DNA from: Mytilus trossulus | Lineage: Eukaryota > Mollusca > Bivalvia > Mytilida > Mytilidae | NCBI RefSeq assembly: GCF_036588685.1 | Contig: NC_086386.1 | Coordinates: forward strand, 47,601,878 to 47,665,877 | DNA length: 64,000 nucleotides | Reading direction: 5' to 3' | In this document: in pieces, positions 46,201 to 64,000 of the stretch | How positions within the stretch are numbered: the stretch's first letter is position 1 | Layout of the letters: the number at the start of each line of letters is the position of its first letter | Position numbers and translations under genes: made by a program | The notes under the pieces: model-generated | Database searches by the model: none | What the model saw: the letters and a program-made list of their open reading frames with translations, nothing else | Told to the model about the DNA's origin: nothing

Positions 46201-49200
46201 AAATGAGATTTTACCACTGATATCATTTCACCCACAGTTACCTTATACAAATAATATTTTACAACCGATATCATTTCAACCACAGTTACCTTATACAAAT
46301 GAGATTTTACCACCGATATCATTTCACCCACAGTTACCTTATACAAATAATATTTTACAACCGATATAATTTCACCCACAGTTACCTTATACCAGCTGGG
46401 GTGTGGAAATATTTGTTGTGAGCACTTGTCCCCGGGCAAGTGAAACCTAAAATTTTACTTGTCCGGAAAAAAATTTACTTGCCCTGATGATCCCAATAAA
46501 TATTGAAGTATTTCTTGTTAGCCAATATTTGATTCTTACTTAACACTGTTGTGCATCACAAACAAATGAAATCTATTGGTTTATATGTGTCAAAAATAAG
46601 GAAAGTAGGAAATGGGTTGACATCAATGGGACAGAAACCTAACAGCAAACCAACCAATGAAATGACATGTAAACATGTTAAAGGACAATTTTGCAGCAGT
46701 TTTTGAATAATAATTGTAGCCAGTACATATACTAAATTTGAGGACAGTGATTGAAGAAATGTAAACTAAATTATAGATAAACTATTGATTTTGTGTTGTT
46801 TCTCTCAACTGACACACTTGTTTTTTTTTTTATTATTTATTATTGTCTTGATGGGCAATTAAAGCGTCTCTTTTATTTTCCACTTTGACAACAGATAATG
46901 TTGACCTTTCATTTATAAATAAGACTTCATCTATAAATGAGACAAAAACTTAATTTATTCTCTGAATTTCCATAGATAGCAAGGGGCAATCTGATATCCA
47001 TGATGTTTGAAATTCTCGCCTCCGTTTTTTTTTTTAAATACTCTGTGTCCTCCATTTGCATTTAAGGTTTTCTACTCGACTCATAACTCTTTTTGTCTTG
47101 CTTGCCCACATTTTTATTAAGGATTAATCAATCTGAATCTCGATACAAAATTTAAAGAAATGACACTTCCGATAAATGATGGATAAAATCTAATCGACGA
47201 TCCCGGGTCAATGGACAAAACCAATGCAATGTTACGCGACTCGGGTTCGCATATTTATTTTGGTAATCGATCTATTTCCGGTATCATGTAATATTTATAG
47301 TCATGAACATTGATGTTTTTACTTGCTGAACATTGGTTTCTTTTACATAAATTAAACAACTTTATACGTTTTGAAATTAATTTTATGTTTTTGTTGGATT
47401 TGAACTTTGTCTTGTATATTTTTTTACCTGTCCACGGGCAACCAATACAAAAATAATCACTTGTCCGGTTGTTCAAATGTACGAGTCGGGCGAGTCGGGC
47501 ATAGCATTTCCACACCCCTGCTTATACAAATGAGATTTTACCACCGATATCATTTCGACCACAGTTACCTTATATAAATGAGATTTTACAACCGATATCA
47601 TTTCACCCACAGTTACCTTATACAAATGAGATTTTACCACCGATATCATTTCACCCACAGTTACCTTATACAAATGAGATTTTACCACTGATATCATTTC
47701 ACCCACAGTTACCTTATACAAATGAGATTTTACCACCGATATCATTTCACCCACAGTTACCTTATACAAATGAGATTTTACCAGCATCAGTTCTAATTTT
47801 TACACCATATTTTGCAGCAAGTTCAGGATTATCCTTCAAATCTTTCTTGAACGCTTCCATGGCTGCCTGTAATTAAATTATCAAACATCAAATTATCATA
47901 GCTGCCTTATCATTCAAGAAAAATAAATCCACCATTTTCTACATAAGAAAATGCCTGTACCAAGTCAGGAACATGACAGTTGTTATCCGTTCATTTGATG
48001 TGTTTTAGCATTTGCTTTTACCATTTGCGTAGAGACTTTTAGTTGAGAATTTTCTTCGGATTTCAATATTTTTGTGATTTTACTTTTTCCTCTGTATTGT
48101 TTTTTCTCAATTTACAAAAACAGAAAACTAAGAGTTCAGTCTTTTTTGTTATTTTAATTTTTTCCTATTAAATAATTAAGGCATGAAAAGATAAACCAAA
48201 AGAATAAGATCAAATAATTTGTCATAGAACTATTGAAGCCTATTGAAAAGCCACCTGATGTAAACCTTATCTTGGGAGCCTGTTGTTCAAAGGTTGACGT
48301 TTTTTAATGTGGTTCCTATGTGTTTTTCATTTTTTTATATACATGTATAGATTAGACAGTAGATTTTCCTGTTTTAATTGTTTTACACAAGTGATTTTGG
48401 GGCCCTTTATAGCTTGCTGTTTGATGTGAGCCAAGACTCAGTGTTGAAGGCTGTACTTTGCCTATAATTGTTTACTTTTTACACATTGTGACTTGTATAG
48501 AGAGTTGTCTCATTTGCACTCATACCTCATCTTCTTATTTCTATTTCTATTCATAAGAGTAAAGCTCTTAATCACACCAAGTGTAGACAACTTTTGAATG
48601 AGACTCTAATGTCCTCAACCTAAGACAATTAAAAGGAAACAACAACAGCAAATGGTTTCCCTTTTTGAGATGGACACAGTATTTTTTTTTATTGTTAAAT
48701 TCAAACAGCTTTTTTGTTTTATGTATATGAAAGCTCAATTCTTGTGTCAGAAACTAGAACAACTACTCTATATCAGTTCTGTAATAAATTTATTACCTTT
48801 TCCATCTTTTTCATGTCATCTTCCAATTCTTCCCTCTCTTTAGCTTGTTCAGTACTTTTCTTTTTAACCTGAAACCAAAATGTAGATCCGATTATCCAAA
48901 ATTCATCAGCCATTCAATGGAAGATATCTCTAAAGATTGACTGTTCGTGTTGCTTTACAGACATCTTTACCTTAATTTGAGATATATATTTTGTCAGACC
49001 CACTTTTGAGTTTCATTGGTTTTTTAAACAGATGGGTATAAATAAAGTATTCCTCTGAAAAATTTCTGAAAATATATTAATAAATATAAACAGGATTGGA
49101 AAAGTTACCAGAGACTTAAAGTAATTCTTTACATGGGAAATGCTAAACCCAACAATGCAGATTATACCTCAAAAAAACATCTGAAACAGCACAAGACTTG

Positions 49201-52200
49201 CACCTTACTTATCTTTGTAGAAATTTGAACAGCCAATAATTTAAGGTTTAGTAGTTAAAAATCATGATGACACTCAGGTTTATAAGTTTCTAGGTTTTAT
49301 TAACCTGTTATGACAAATAAGAACCAGAGAGAATTTACAAACAAGAGGCATACCTGCCAACTTTTCAAAATGCCCATGGGGGTTTTATGTGCAAGACGGA
49401 TCTTGTAGTCCAACAAAACCTTCAAAGGGATCTTCAAATACATTTTAATATTGTTTTTTGGCTTCTTCATACATTTACAAGCCTATAGCCATTGTAAAAT
49501 TAATTGTTTTGTTTAAAATTATGGACAAATTTCCTCTTTCAAAATTTCCATTTGGGAGCCTCCATGGGGGAAATCCCCATGCAAATAGTGACAGTTGGCA
49601 GGTAAGAAGGGGCCTCGAAATTTTAAAAGTTTTGATGTTTTATGACAAAATTGATATTTTAGGCCATTTTGTGCAATAAGCATGATAAGTTAACCTTGTG
49701 CATTGTTTTACATTACAGGCAAAAAGATGAGGGTGTATAAATTAATAACAGACCTGTTTACCCACCATGATGCCTATCTGTAGAATTGTCGGTAGTTTTG
49801 CAATGTTGTCAAGTTATACACTTGATGAGTGCCGTGAAGCTGCACAAAACATCAATTGGGGTTTTGGGGCATGCCCCCCAAGAAAATTTTGAAAAATTAG
49901 ATGCAATTTTCTGCATTCTGACAGTATCTGCAGTCTTATTCAGATACTTTTGCAACAAAGATTATGACCTAAAATTTGCATGATTTGACAAAAAATTGAG
50001 CTTAAGTTTGGAATAAGTCAATAAATTCAAATCTGGTATTCACTGCATGTGTACTTACATGACTTATAAAGAAACAAGATATGTACGTTTAAAATTTCAT
50101 TAATTATCTAATCTTGTACAACACATTAAAAACACAAAACCTCAAAATAATAAACTCAATAGGGACTAGATTTCAATACTTATGACTAGAAATTTAATTG
50201 CAATTGAATGACTATAAATATTTTAAGTTACTTTCACATACAAATTTGTCAATAGTTTAAGTCTTCAACAAGGTACTATGTACATCGTATTTAATTCACA
50301 ATTCAGAGTTCGCAGGATCTTTGTTCAGTTTGTTTTTTCTAATGCAAGAAAAAACTTTTCACAATGTGCACTACTGTGGGAAGTTTTCATAATTCCAAAC
50401 CCTGGCATCCTGATTCATGCCGTCCGTGAATTATACTTGATCGCTATCATTTTGTGCTTTAAAGAGATTTATTCCCAGAAAAAAAGCGTCCATTAGACAA
50501 TGATTGCCGTAAAAAGAAACAGCTATGATTTTTTTCTAGATTGTTAGAAAATCCATACAATTGTATTGAGTAATTTTATTAAAAAATCCATGTAAATACG
50601 GACAGTCAGGGGTACTACTTGTACAAGTGTATTTTATTTACTTGAAGAAGTGAAAAAAAATATACACATATAAGTAAATAAATAATGTTTGAATAATCTC
50701 CCCTTAATTTTCTGAAAAATTTACTTGTATAAGTAAATTTTTCTTACAATCCCACAAAAATCCTCAAGTTTTGAGATGTAAAATCATGTCTTTAAAGATT
50801 TTTCCCAGGTTTGCTCAAATTTTTTCATTAAAGTTTAATGTTTCATCTCATTAATTCATCAAAGAAACTGATTGAGCAAAGATCTTGTATATTTGCGCAA
50901 GGCAGTCAAAAATTGCTCCTTTGGGGCTTATAAATGAGCAGTGTTAAGAAGATAACAGACAAATGGGACTTTCATTGTCCATGAAATTACACTTAAATGA
51001 TTAGTAAAGACATCTGCAAAGGGTACACAATTTAAAATTCTATTAGAGCCAAGAAATCTTCAGAATTCAAGAAAAGAAGAAAGGATGATTTTTTTACCTA
51101 TACAAGTAAAAAATTCTGAATGCCAAAGGGACATAATTTAGCCATTTTTTTTTTTACCTATACAAGTAAATAAAATTCACTTGTATAAGTATCCTACAAA
51201 TTTACTTATATGTGTATATTTTTTTTTACTTCTTCAAGTAAATAAAATACACTTGTACAAGTAGTACCCCTGACTGACGGACAATCAGAACAAGTAAACA
51301 CCTCTGATATAAACATGTTACATAAAAAAAGATTTGGGATGTTTCTTGTATTGACAAACCTCATTAATCTTTCTTTTGACATTTTCCTGATGATTTTTGC
51401 CTCTTTCATGAAAATCAACACTCTGAAAGAAAACATCCAAAATAATTATAAAGCAAAGAAAAATGATTCCATAGTACACAAATTGTTACATCTAACATGA
51501 ATATAGCATATTGAAAAAAAGTGACTGCTAATTTGTACACAAGTCTTTCATTTTATTGCAACAAACTTGTGTGCTAAGTTTCAAATTGGCATGAACATCA
51601 TGAACATGGTTCAATTGTACACTAGATGTACCTCATATAGTTTAACTAGGGACTCATCATTTTTAGCCATGATGAGTCCAAAAGCAAGAAGAAAATATTT
51701 TATTGCAATATAATGTAAAATTTTAATTTCCATTTCCTAACAGAGCAAGGAAATGACATGAAATTCAGGTAACTTTTAAACTTTTGCTATAAAATGATGA
51801 TATTTGTGTCTACCTGTGTTAAGTTTATACAAAATATTTCAATGTTGATGCATCTGTGGACTCACCAGTTTTGAAAATGGTGAGTCCAGACAGATTTTGA
51901 TGAGTCCAGGACTCATGGACTCGCCTCAGTGAGAACCCTGTAGTTATATGATAAACTAAAACTTATAAGCACAGACCAGAAACATAATGAGATAGGTTAG
52001 GAATATTAATTAAATAGATCTTTAGTCATAATCATGGCCAATTAAATTTAGTAGTTTAATCTATCCTTGAACACGAAATCCATTTGAGGTGTACTGATGG
52101 ATTTTAAAGTTTTTAACACATGATTATTTATAAGTTTCTTGTTGGCTTTGAACTGGATGTAGCTTTTAGTAACTGTGAATAGTACTGTCTGATTTGTAAC

Positions 52201-54036
52201 TTGTGGCTTTTTTTAAGGTTTTTAAACATGTTTACCCCCTTCCCCCCAAAAAAAAATATTGTCATTTTTATATCTTATCCTATGCTGTATATGTTTTGAT
52301 AATAGACCACTTTTGAATTCATCTGTCACTGGAAAAAACTCATCAATTATACTCGCCTTTATCACCGTCATTTGTTTAGGGGCGTCGTCACTTCCATTCC
52401 AATGTTGAGCGAGTGGTTGGAAAATTATATTGTACATATTATTCGGCAAATTGAATTCTCAAATTGACAACCAGCACTGCTGTCATTAAGGAATTGTCAT
52501 TAAGTACCTAAAACAACCATTATTTCAAGTTTATCCTACACAATGACGATCACTAAGACGCTTGATGAACGTAAATAGTGCAGAGATACAGGCGACCCCC
52601 TCTATCTGGTAAATGATGTCATAAAGGTGCATATAATTGATGAGTTTTTTCCGGTGACAGATGAACTTGAAAGTGGTCTATTGTTGGAGGCTGTACAGCA
52701 ACCAGAATTTGTTAACTTATATGTCATTTTGGTCCTACTGAGTGTTGTTTCCTAGGCAATTATGTCCCTTTTTTCATTTTTATTATAATTTATATGTAGA
52801 AGTCCAGCATGTTCAGTAAATTTACTATTAAAGATCATGCTAATTCAGGGAAACTGTGCAAAGATATATTGCATGCAATACTCACAGGTTTATTATCTGT
52901 TATCCAACAGTTACAAAATTTGCAGTATTTCTTTGGTTGTGACTTCCAGTATGTTGCCCTGAAAAATTAAAAATTTATGTATAAAAAAACATTTTTCTAA
53001 AAATAGTTGATTTAGAATCAGAGGATTATCACTGATAAATAATGGATAAATACAGTATAAAGACATTCTTGTTTTTGATTCTGACATGATCAGGAAAAAT
53101 ATCTAAGCAAGCTGGCTTAAATACCGGCTATTGTTGAGGACATTCTCAACATTTACACAATAACAACATGACAATTAACATTTATAAACTATTTTTAATG
53201 TCTTCTTGATATAGCAACATATTGCAACCTTATTAGCAAATAGAAGATGTATTATTAAGTAAAAGATGTATTTTATTTTTATTGCACATAAAATATATCA
53301 TGATTTTAACACAGGTTATCCCTTTAAGCCAATAATTAACCCAAGGCTATCAATCAGGAGGGTGGTAAAGAGGGGGTGCTTGCACGAAAAAATGTGAAAT
53401 AAGACATAATTTCACGTTGAACATAATATAATTTCGGAAATGAACGTTGCACGAAAAATAAATTCTTTTATGTGAACCTTTTTTGGACTGTCTTCTTGTA
53501 TATATTAACTCTTTTTTTTTACTTGATATTCCCGATTTTGTATACACATATATGATATAATTGGTTTACGGCTTTAAAAAAAGTATTTCTTGACAATTCC
53601 TGCCAAGTGTTTGAATTTTATTTGAAAAAACCGAGCACACTAAAATTAAATCTTTGAAAATGATGCACATAAAATTAAATAAGCAGAACACGTTGAACGA
53701 GGCGTCTGTCTTGCACGACTGAATGTCAAATTATAAAGTAAAATCATGTTGAACATGAAATAAAATACGACGATCAAGTTGCACGAAAATAACCCTTTAC
53801 CCCCCTCAATCAGTGTTAAATATTTGTACCGTTTTGTAACGAAATATTAAAGACCCAGTCAAGTATTTCTTAAATAAAGTTGACAGTTGAATAACAAAAT
53901 ACCGATATGACTTCAAAAGTTCAAATGGTGGCGAATTGATCAGGTGCCGAATTGACTTGTATCCTCTCAAAGAAATTCCCTTAAATACACTTTCTTTCTG
54001 TTTCTATATCCATATAATTTTAAATAGATCTCACAT
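40291..54036 (-). CDS. WBP4: WW domain-binding protein 4 / FBP21-like spliceosomal protein (355 aa)
   Basis: Component of spliceosomal B complexes in characterised animals; nuclear. Exons on the minus strand: AT of the start codon at 54036-54035, then 52958-52886, 51422-51360, 48868-48797, 47866-47782, 44651-44469, 41835-41732, 41251-41151, 40675-40291 (TGA). Phases agree throughout. Residues 1-46 form the matrin/U1-C-type zinc finger (C13, C16, H30, H36, opening YWKSQPKKYCKFC). A charged helical stretch (about 47-138) follows, then a WW domain at 139-168 (W141, YYW 152-154, W163, P166). Residues about 240-310 are proline-rich (PPPP motifs), and the C-terminus keeps the family block FKEKTVTSLG followed by a basic FKKRK tail. 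Human WBP4 is 376 aa with two WW domains; only one is found here. The first exon is inferred: donor GTGAGA after AT, with an in-frame TAA upstream. Introns hold many repeats; nothing else was recognised in the first intron (52959-54034). Confidence 0.92.
40725..40800. repeat. One end of a MITE-like repeat (CTGTGGATTCATTTATTTTG)
   Basis: The text TACTGTGGATTCATTTATTT followed by GTATCAATTTTGGTG resembles the terminal repeat of the element at 42773. No opposite end found; probably a fragment, in the last WBP4 intron. Confidence 0.4.
40846..40985. repeat. Dispersed repeat, pair with 48397-48540
   Basis: Shared blocks: CTTTATAGCTTGCTGTT, GTGTGAGCCAAG/ATGTGAGCCAAG, ATTGTGACTTG and CTCATACC(A/T)CATCTTCTT. 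Both copies lie in WBP4 introns in the same orientation. Confidence 0.75.
42271..42720 (+). repeat. Dispersed repeat ending CATAATGCCCC...GGGGCATAA
   Basis: It starts ACAAGAATGTGTCCAAAGTA and ends CAGACCAGAAAACATAATGC, then a short hairpin GCCCC...GGGGC. It contains an internal duplication (AGTTTCAAGTTGATTG at about 42410 and 42580). Further copies at 43986-44444 (+) and 63556-63812 (-). Confidence 0.8.
42773..43527. mobile_element. 755-bp MITE with TA flanks and long TIRs
   Basis: Left end CTGTGAAAGTACTTTAATTC and right end, reversed, CTGTGAAAGTACTTTTATTC. Homology continues through GTGGGTATCAATTTTCGTGG / GTGGGGTACCAATTTTCGTGG, about 45 bp in all. TA on both sides suggests a TA target duplication as made by Tc1/mariner-type enzymes. 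No transposase frame. In the WBP4 intron between 41836 and 44468. Confidence 0.85.
43986..44444 (+). repeat. Dispersed repeat, second copy of the 42271 family
   Basis: Same start (ACAAGAATGTGTCCATAGTA) and end (CAGACCAGAAAACATAATGC) as 42271-42720. It ends only 24 bases from the WBP4 exon boundary at 44469, so it almost reaches the 5' splice site of that exon on the minus strand. Confidence 0.8.
44868..45012 (-). mobile_element. Inverted retroelement 3' tail
   Basis: Reverse complement of the terminal part of the 15130/34340 elements (blocks CCCGCACCCAAAGGCGTCCT, TCAGCTGGCC, GTGTCAAAGAGACAACAACC). In a WBP4 intron. Confidence 0.7.
45060..45420. repeat. Diverged two-copy repeat (~180-bp unit)
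   Basis: The blocks AACTCATCAAGGTTAACTCA (45186 and 45346), CAAAACTTA(A/C)ACTTGATCTG and the following TCAGCCCAA(A/T)ATCTGAA recur once. Non-coding, in a WBP4 intron next to the minisatellite. Confidence 0.7.
45580..46392 (-). repeat. 48-bp minisatellite, main block (~17 units), built from a WBP4 splice donor
   Basis: Units of 48 bp; read on the minus strand each contains GGTGGTAAAATCTCATTTG and then ATAAGGTAACTGTGGGTGAA. The period is a multiple of 3, so long frames of a 16-residue repeat (VTVGEMISVVKSHLYK) appear; the 248-residue one is not a gene. The authentic donor of the WBP4 exon ending at 47782 (GCTG|GTAAAATCTC) is the first member of the same array, whose second block lies at 47521-47781. 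One unit near 45700 has a small insertion. Confidence 0.95.
46393..47520. mobile_element. 1.13-kb TIR transposon inserted in the minisatellite (hAT-like termini)
   Basis: Left end CAGCTGGGGTGTGGAAAT; right end, reversed, CAGGGGTGTGGAAATGC (left has two extra bases after CAG). The target CTTATAC is duplicated exactly at 46386-46392 and 47521-47527, and removing the insert restores a perfect 48-bp unit. The subterminal text (CTTGTCC and GGGCAAG/GGGCAAC) is loosely mirrored. A short minus-strand frame (47255-47515) has no transposase motifs, so it is non-autonomous. CAG-type ends suit hAT, which normally duplicates 8 bp, so the assignment is tentative. Confidence 0.85.
47521..47781 (-). repeat. 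48-bp minisatellite, second block (~5 units) abutting the WBP4 exon
   Basis: Continuation of the 45580-46392 array on the other side of the transposon. The last unit runs directly into the WBP4 exon at 47782, supplying its 5' splice site. Confidence 0.95.
47930..48090 (+). repeat. Dispersed repeat, copy of the 6488 family
   Basis: AATCCACCATTTTCTACATA, AAGAAAATGCCTGTACCAAG and CAGGAACATGACAGTTGTTA match 6577-6640. In a WBP4 intron. Confidence 0.75.
48397..48540. repeat. Dispersed repeat, pair with 40846-40985
   Basis: GGGGCCCTTTATAGCTTGCT, GATGTGAGCCAAGACTC and CACTCATACCTCATCTTCTT match the first copy in order and spacing. Confidence 0.75.
49351..49604. mobile_element. Small MITE with TACCTGCCAAC ends
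   Basis: The left end is TACCTGCCAACTTTTC and the right end, reversed, TACCTGCCAACTGTCA. Just inside are CCCATGGGGG-type text on the left and CCATGGGGGAAATCCCCATG on the right, itself a near-palindrome. TA tips suggest a TA target. In a WBP4 intron. Confidence 0.7.
50603..51276. mobile_element. 674-bp MITE with ~78-bp terminal inverted repeats
   Basis: The outer arms CAGTCAGGGGTACTACTTGT...TATACACATATAAGTAAAT match as reverse complements over about 78 bp with one clear mismatch. ACGGA flanks both sides (50598-50602 and 51277-51281), a 5-bp target duplication. The inside is full of shorter ACTTGTATAAGT-type palindromes. No open frame. It lies in the WBP4 intron, ending 84 bases from the exon at 51360-51422. 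Confidence 0.9.
51650..51925. mobile_element. GGACTC hairpin cluster, likely MITE end
   Basis: Two perfect hairpins share a stem theme: GGACTCATCAT/ATGATGAGTCC (51650-51679) and GGACTCACCA/TGGTGAGTCC (51858-51887). A GAGTCCAGGACTC palindrome and a terminal CGCCTCAGTGAGAACCCTG follow. The last bases, reversed, read CAGGGTTCTCACTGAGGCG, a plausible TIR; no matching left end was identified. Confidence 0.5.
52304..52679. repeat. Large inverted repeat, ~70-bp arms, 237-bp loop
   Basis: Arm 52304-52373 begins AGACCACTTTTGAATTCATC and arm 52611-52679 is its reverse complement (AGACCACTTTCAAGTTCATC when reversed), with roughly 85% identity over 70 bp. In the second WBP4 intron; transcribed RNA could form a long stem. 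Confidence 0.8.
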
Positions 54037-54496
54037 AAGGTAAGCATAACATTTGATTACATTTTTTGTTGGGTTTTAGTTTACTGAGGCTATAATTTCT
54101 ACGTTTTAACAGCCCTTCAAAAATTAGGTCAATGGCACATGTCTGTTGTTTCCGGAAGTTTACCTTTTTACGCAAGCGTGATAGCAACATTATTTAGCGG
54201 TGATAACCTTTTATGGATCGGTTGTATGAGGTTCTCTGATTGGTCAAAACTCTAACATTCTCAATTTTATGAATAATTTGTCCAATTAAATTATTTGTAA
54301 CGTTCTCACAGTAAATTTGTACGCATGCGTGTTGTCCTACAGAGACTTGTGTTTGTCCCTGAAATCGCTCCTGAAATCCAGGCACCGTGTAGCAGACAAT
54401 GTTATTTTGAGTCTACAAAACACTGTTAGATGATTGCATATATACAAATTTATTGTGCAACGTCTAGAATTCATTAAGTGTCTACCAGATAATTAA
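54037..54496. promoter_or_regulatory. Divergent promoter region between WBP4 (-) and the MBT gene (+)
   Basis: The two start codons lie only ~460 bp apart, head to head. Within: a palindromic ETS site TTTCCGGAAGT (54150-54160), an NRF1-like ACGCATGCGT (54321-54330), and a CCAAT box as ATTGG at 54239-54243 plus CCAAT at about 54282. No TATA box at a consistent spacing. This is the classic make-up of a shared housekeeping promoter. Transcription starts are not determined. Confidence 0.6.
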
Positions 54497-63988
<9,492 letters not shown>

Positions 63989-64000
63989 GTTTGTAAATAG

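Noticed and set aside
45693-46439. 248-residue minus-strand open frame of a 16-residue repeat (and shorter frames on both strands)
   Set aside because: The 48-bp repeat period keeps frames open by arithmetic. It lies in a WBP4 intron and its units are derived from a splice donor.
47255-47515. 86-residue frame inside the TIR transposon as a transposase piece
   Set aside because: It has a few cysteines but no recognisable transposase motif, and it runs out of the element's terminal repeat.
45580-47781. Regular array that could look like a CRISPR
   Set aside because: Units are contiguous and nearly identical, with no unique spacers, in a eukaryotic intron.

Overview
The window looks like nuclear DNA of a marine bivalve, most likely a mussel (Mytilus-like). 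It is AT-rich, its genes are split by many small introns with ordinary GT-AG boundaries, and intergenic and intronic space is packed with dispersed repeats, MITEs and satellite-like arrays of a style I know from mussel genomes. The species is an inference from memory, not a database result. I reconstructed three protein genes by joining exons whose reading phases agree at every junction.

Layout. 1-10.7 kb holds no gene I can support: dispersed repeats, a locally triplicated segment with an 18-bp minisatellite, and the 5' flank of gene 1. 10.68-31.34 kb (+) is a complete P-protein/OCA2-type transporter gene (19 coding exons, 776 aa). 31.3-40.3 kb is a repeat-rich stretch between convergent genes. 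It carries decayed retroelement pieces (including a reverse-transcriptase relic) and a 2.7-kb composite satellite-like element. 40.29-54.04 kb (-) is a WBP4/FBP21-type spliceosomal protein gene (8 coding exons plus a start codon split across an intron; 355 aa, one WW domain). 54.5-64 kb (+) is the 5' part of an MBT-repeat chromatin reader of the MBTD1/L3MBTL2/Sfmbt group, with 516 aa visible before the window ends. WBP4 and the MBT gene are head to head across about 460 bp carrying ETS-, NRF1- and CCAAT-like motifs, so a shared housekeeping promoter is likely.

The most unusual content is not protein-coding. (1) A dispersed repeat family carries a type I hammerhead ribozyme core (CTGATGA / stem II / GAAA / GTC). 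Two copies are intact, two keep the core with altered helices, and several are decayed. One intact copy lies in the sense strand of an OCA2-like intron, 80 nt past a donor splice site. (2) A 48-bp minisatellite of about 22 units starts exactly at a WBP4 5' splice site and repeats that splice site over and over. A TIR transposon with an exact 7-bp target duplication is inserted in it. (3) Several MITEs have clear terminal inverted repeats, including one with about 78-bp arms and one large fold-back in WBP4 introns.

The three genes have no obvious shared pathway. WBP4 (splicing) and the MBT protein (chromatin) are broadly expressed housekeeping-type genes, which fits the divergent promoter. The OCA2-like transporter is expected in pigment or lysosome-related organelles.
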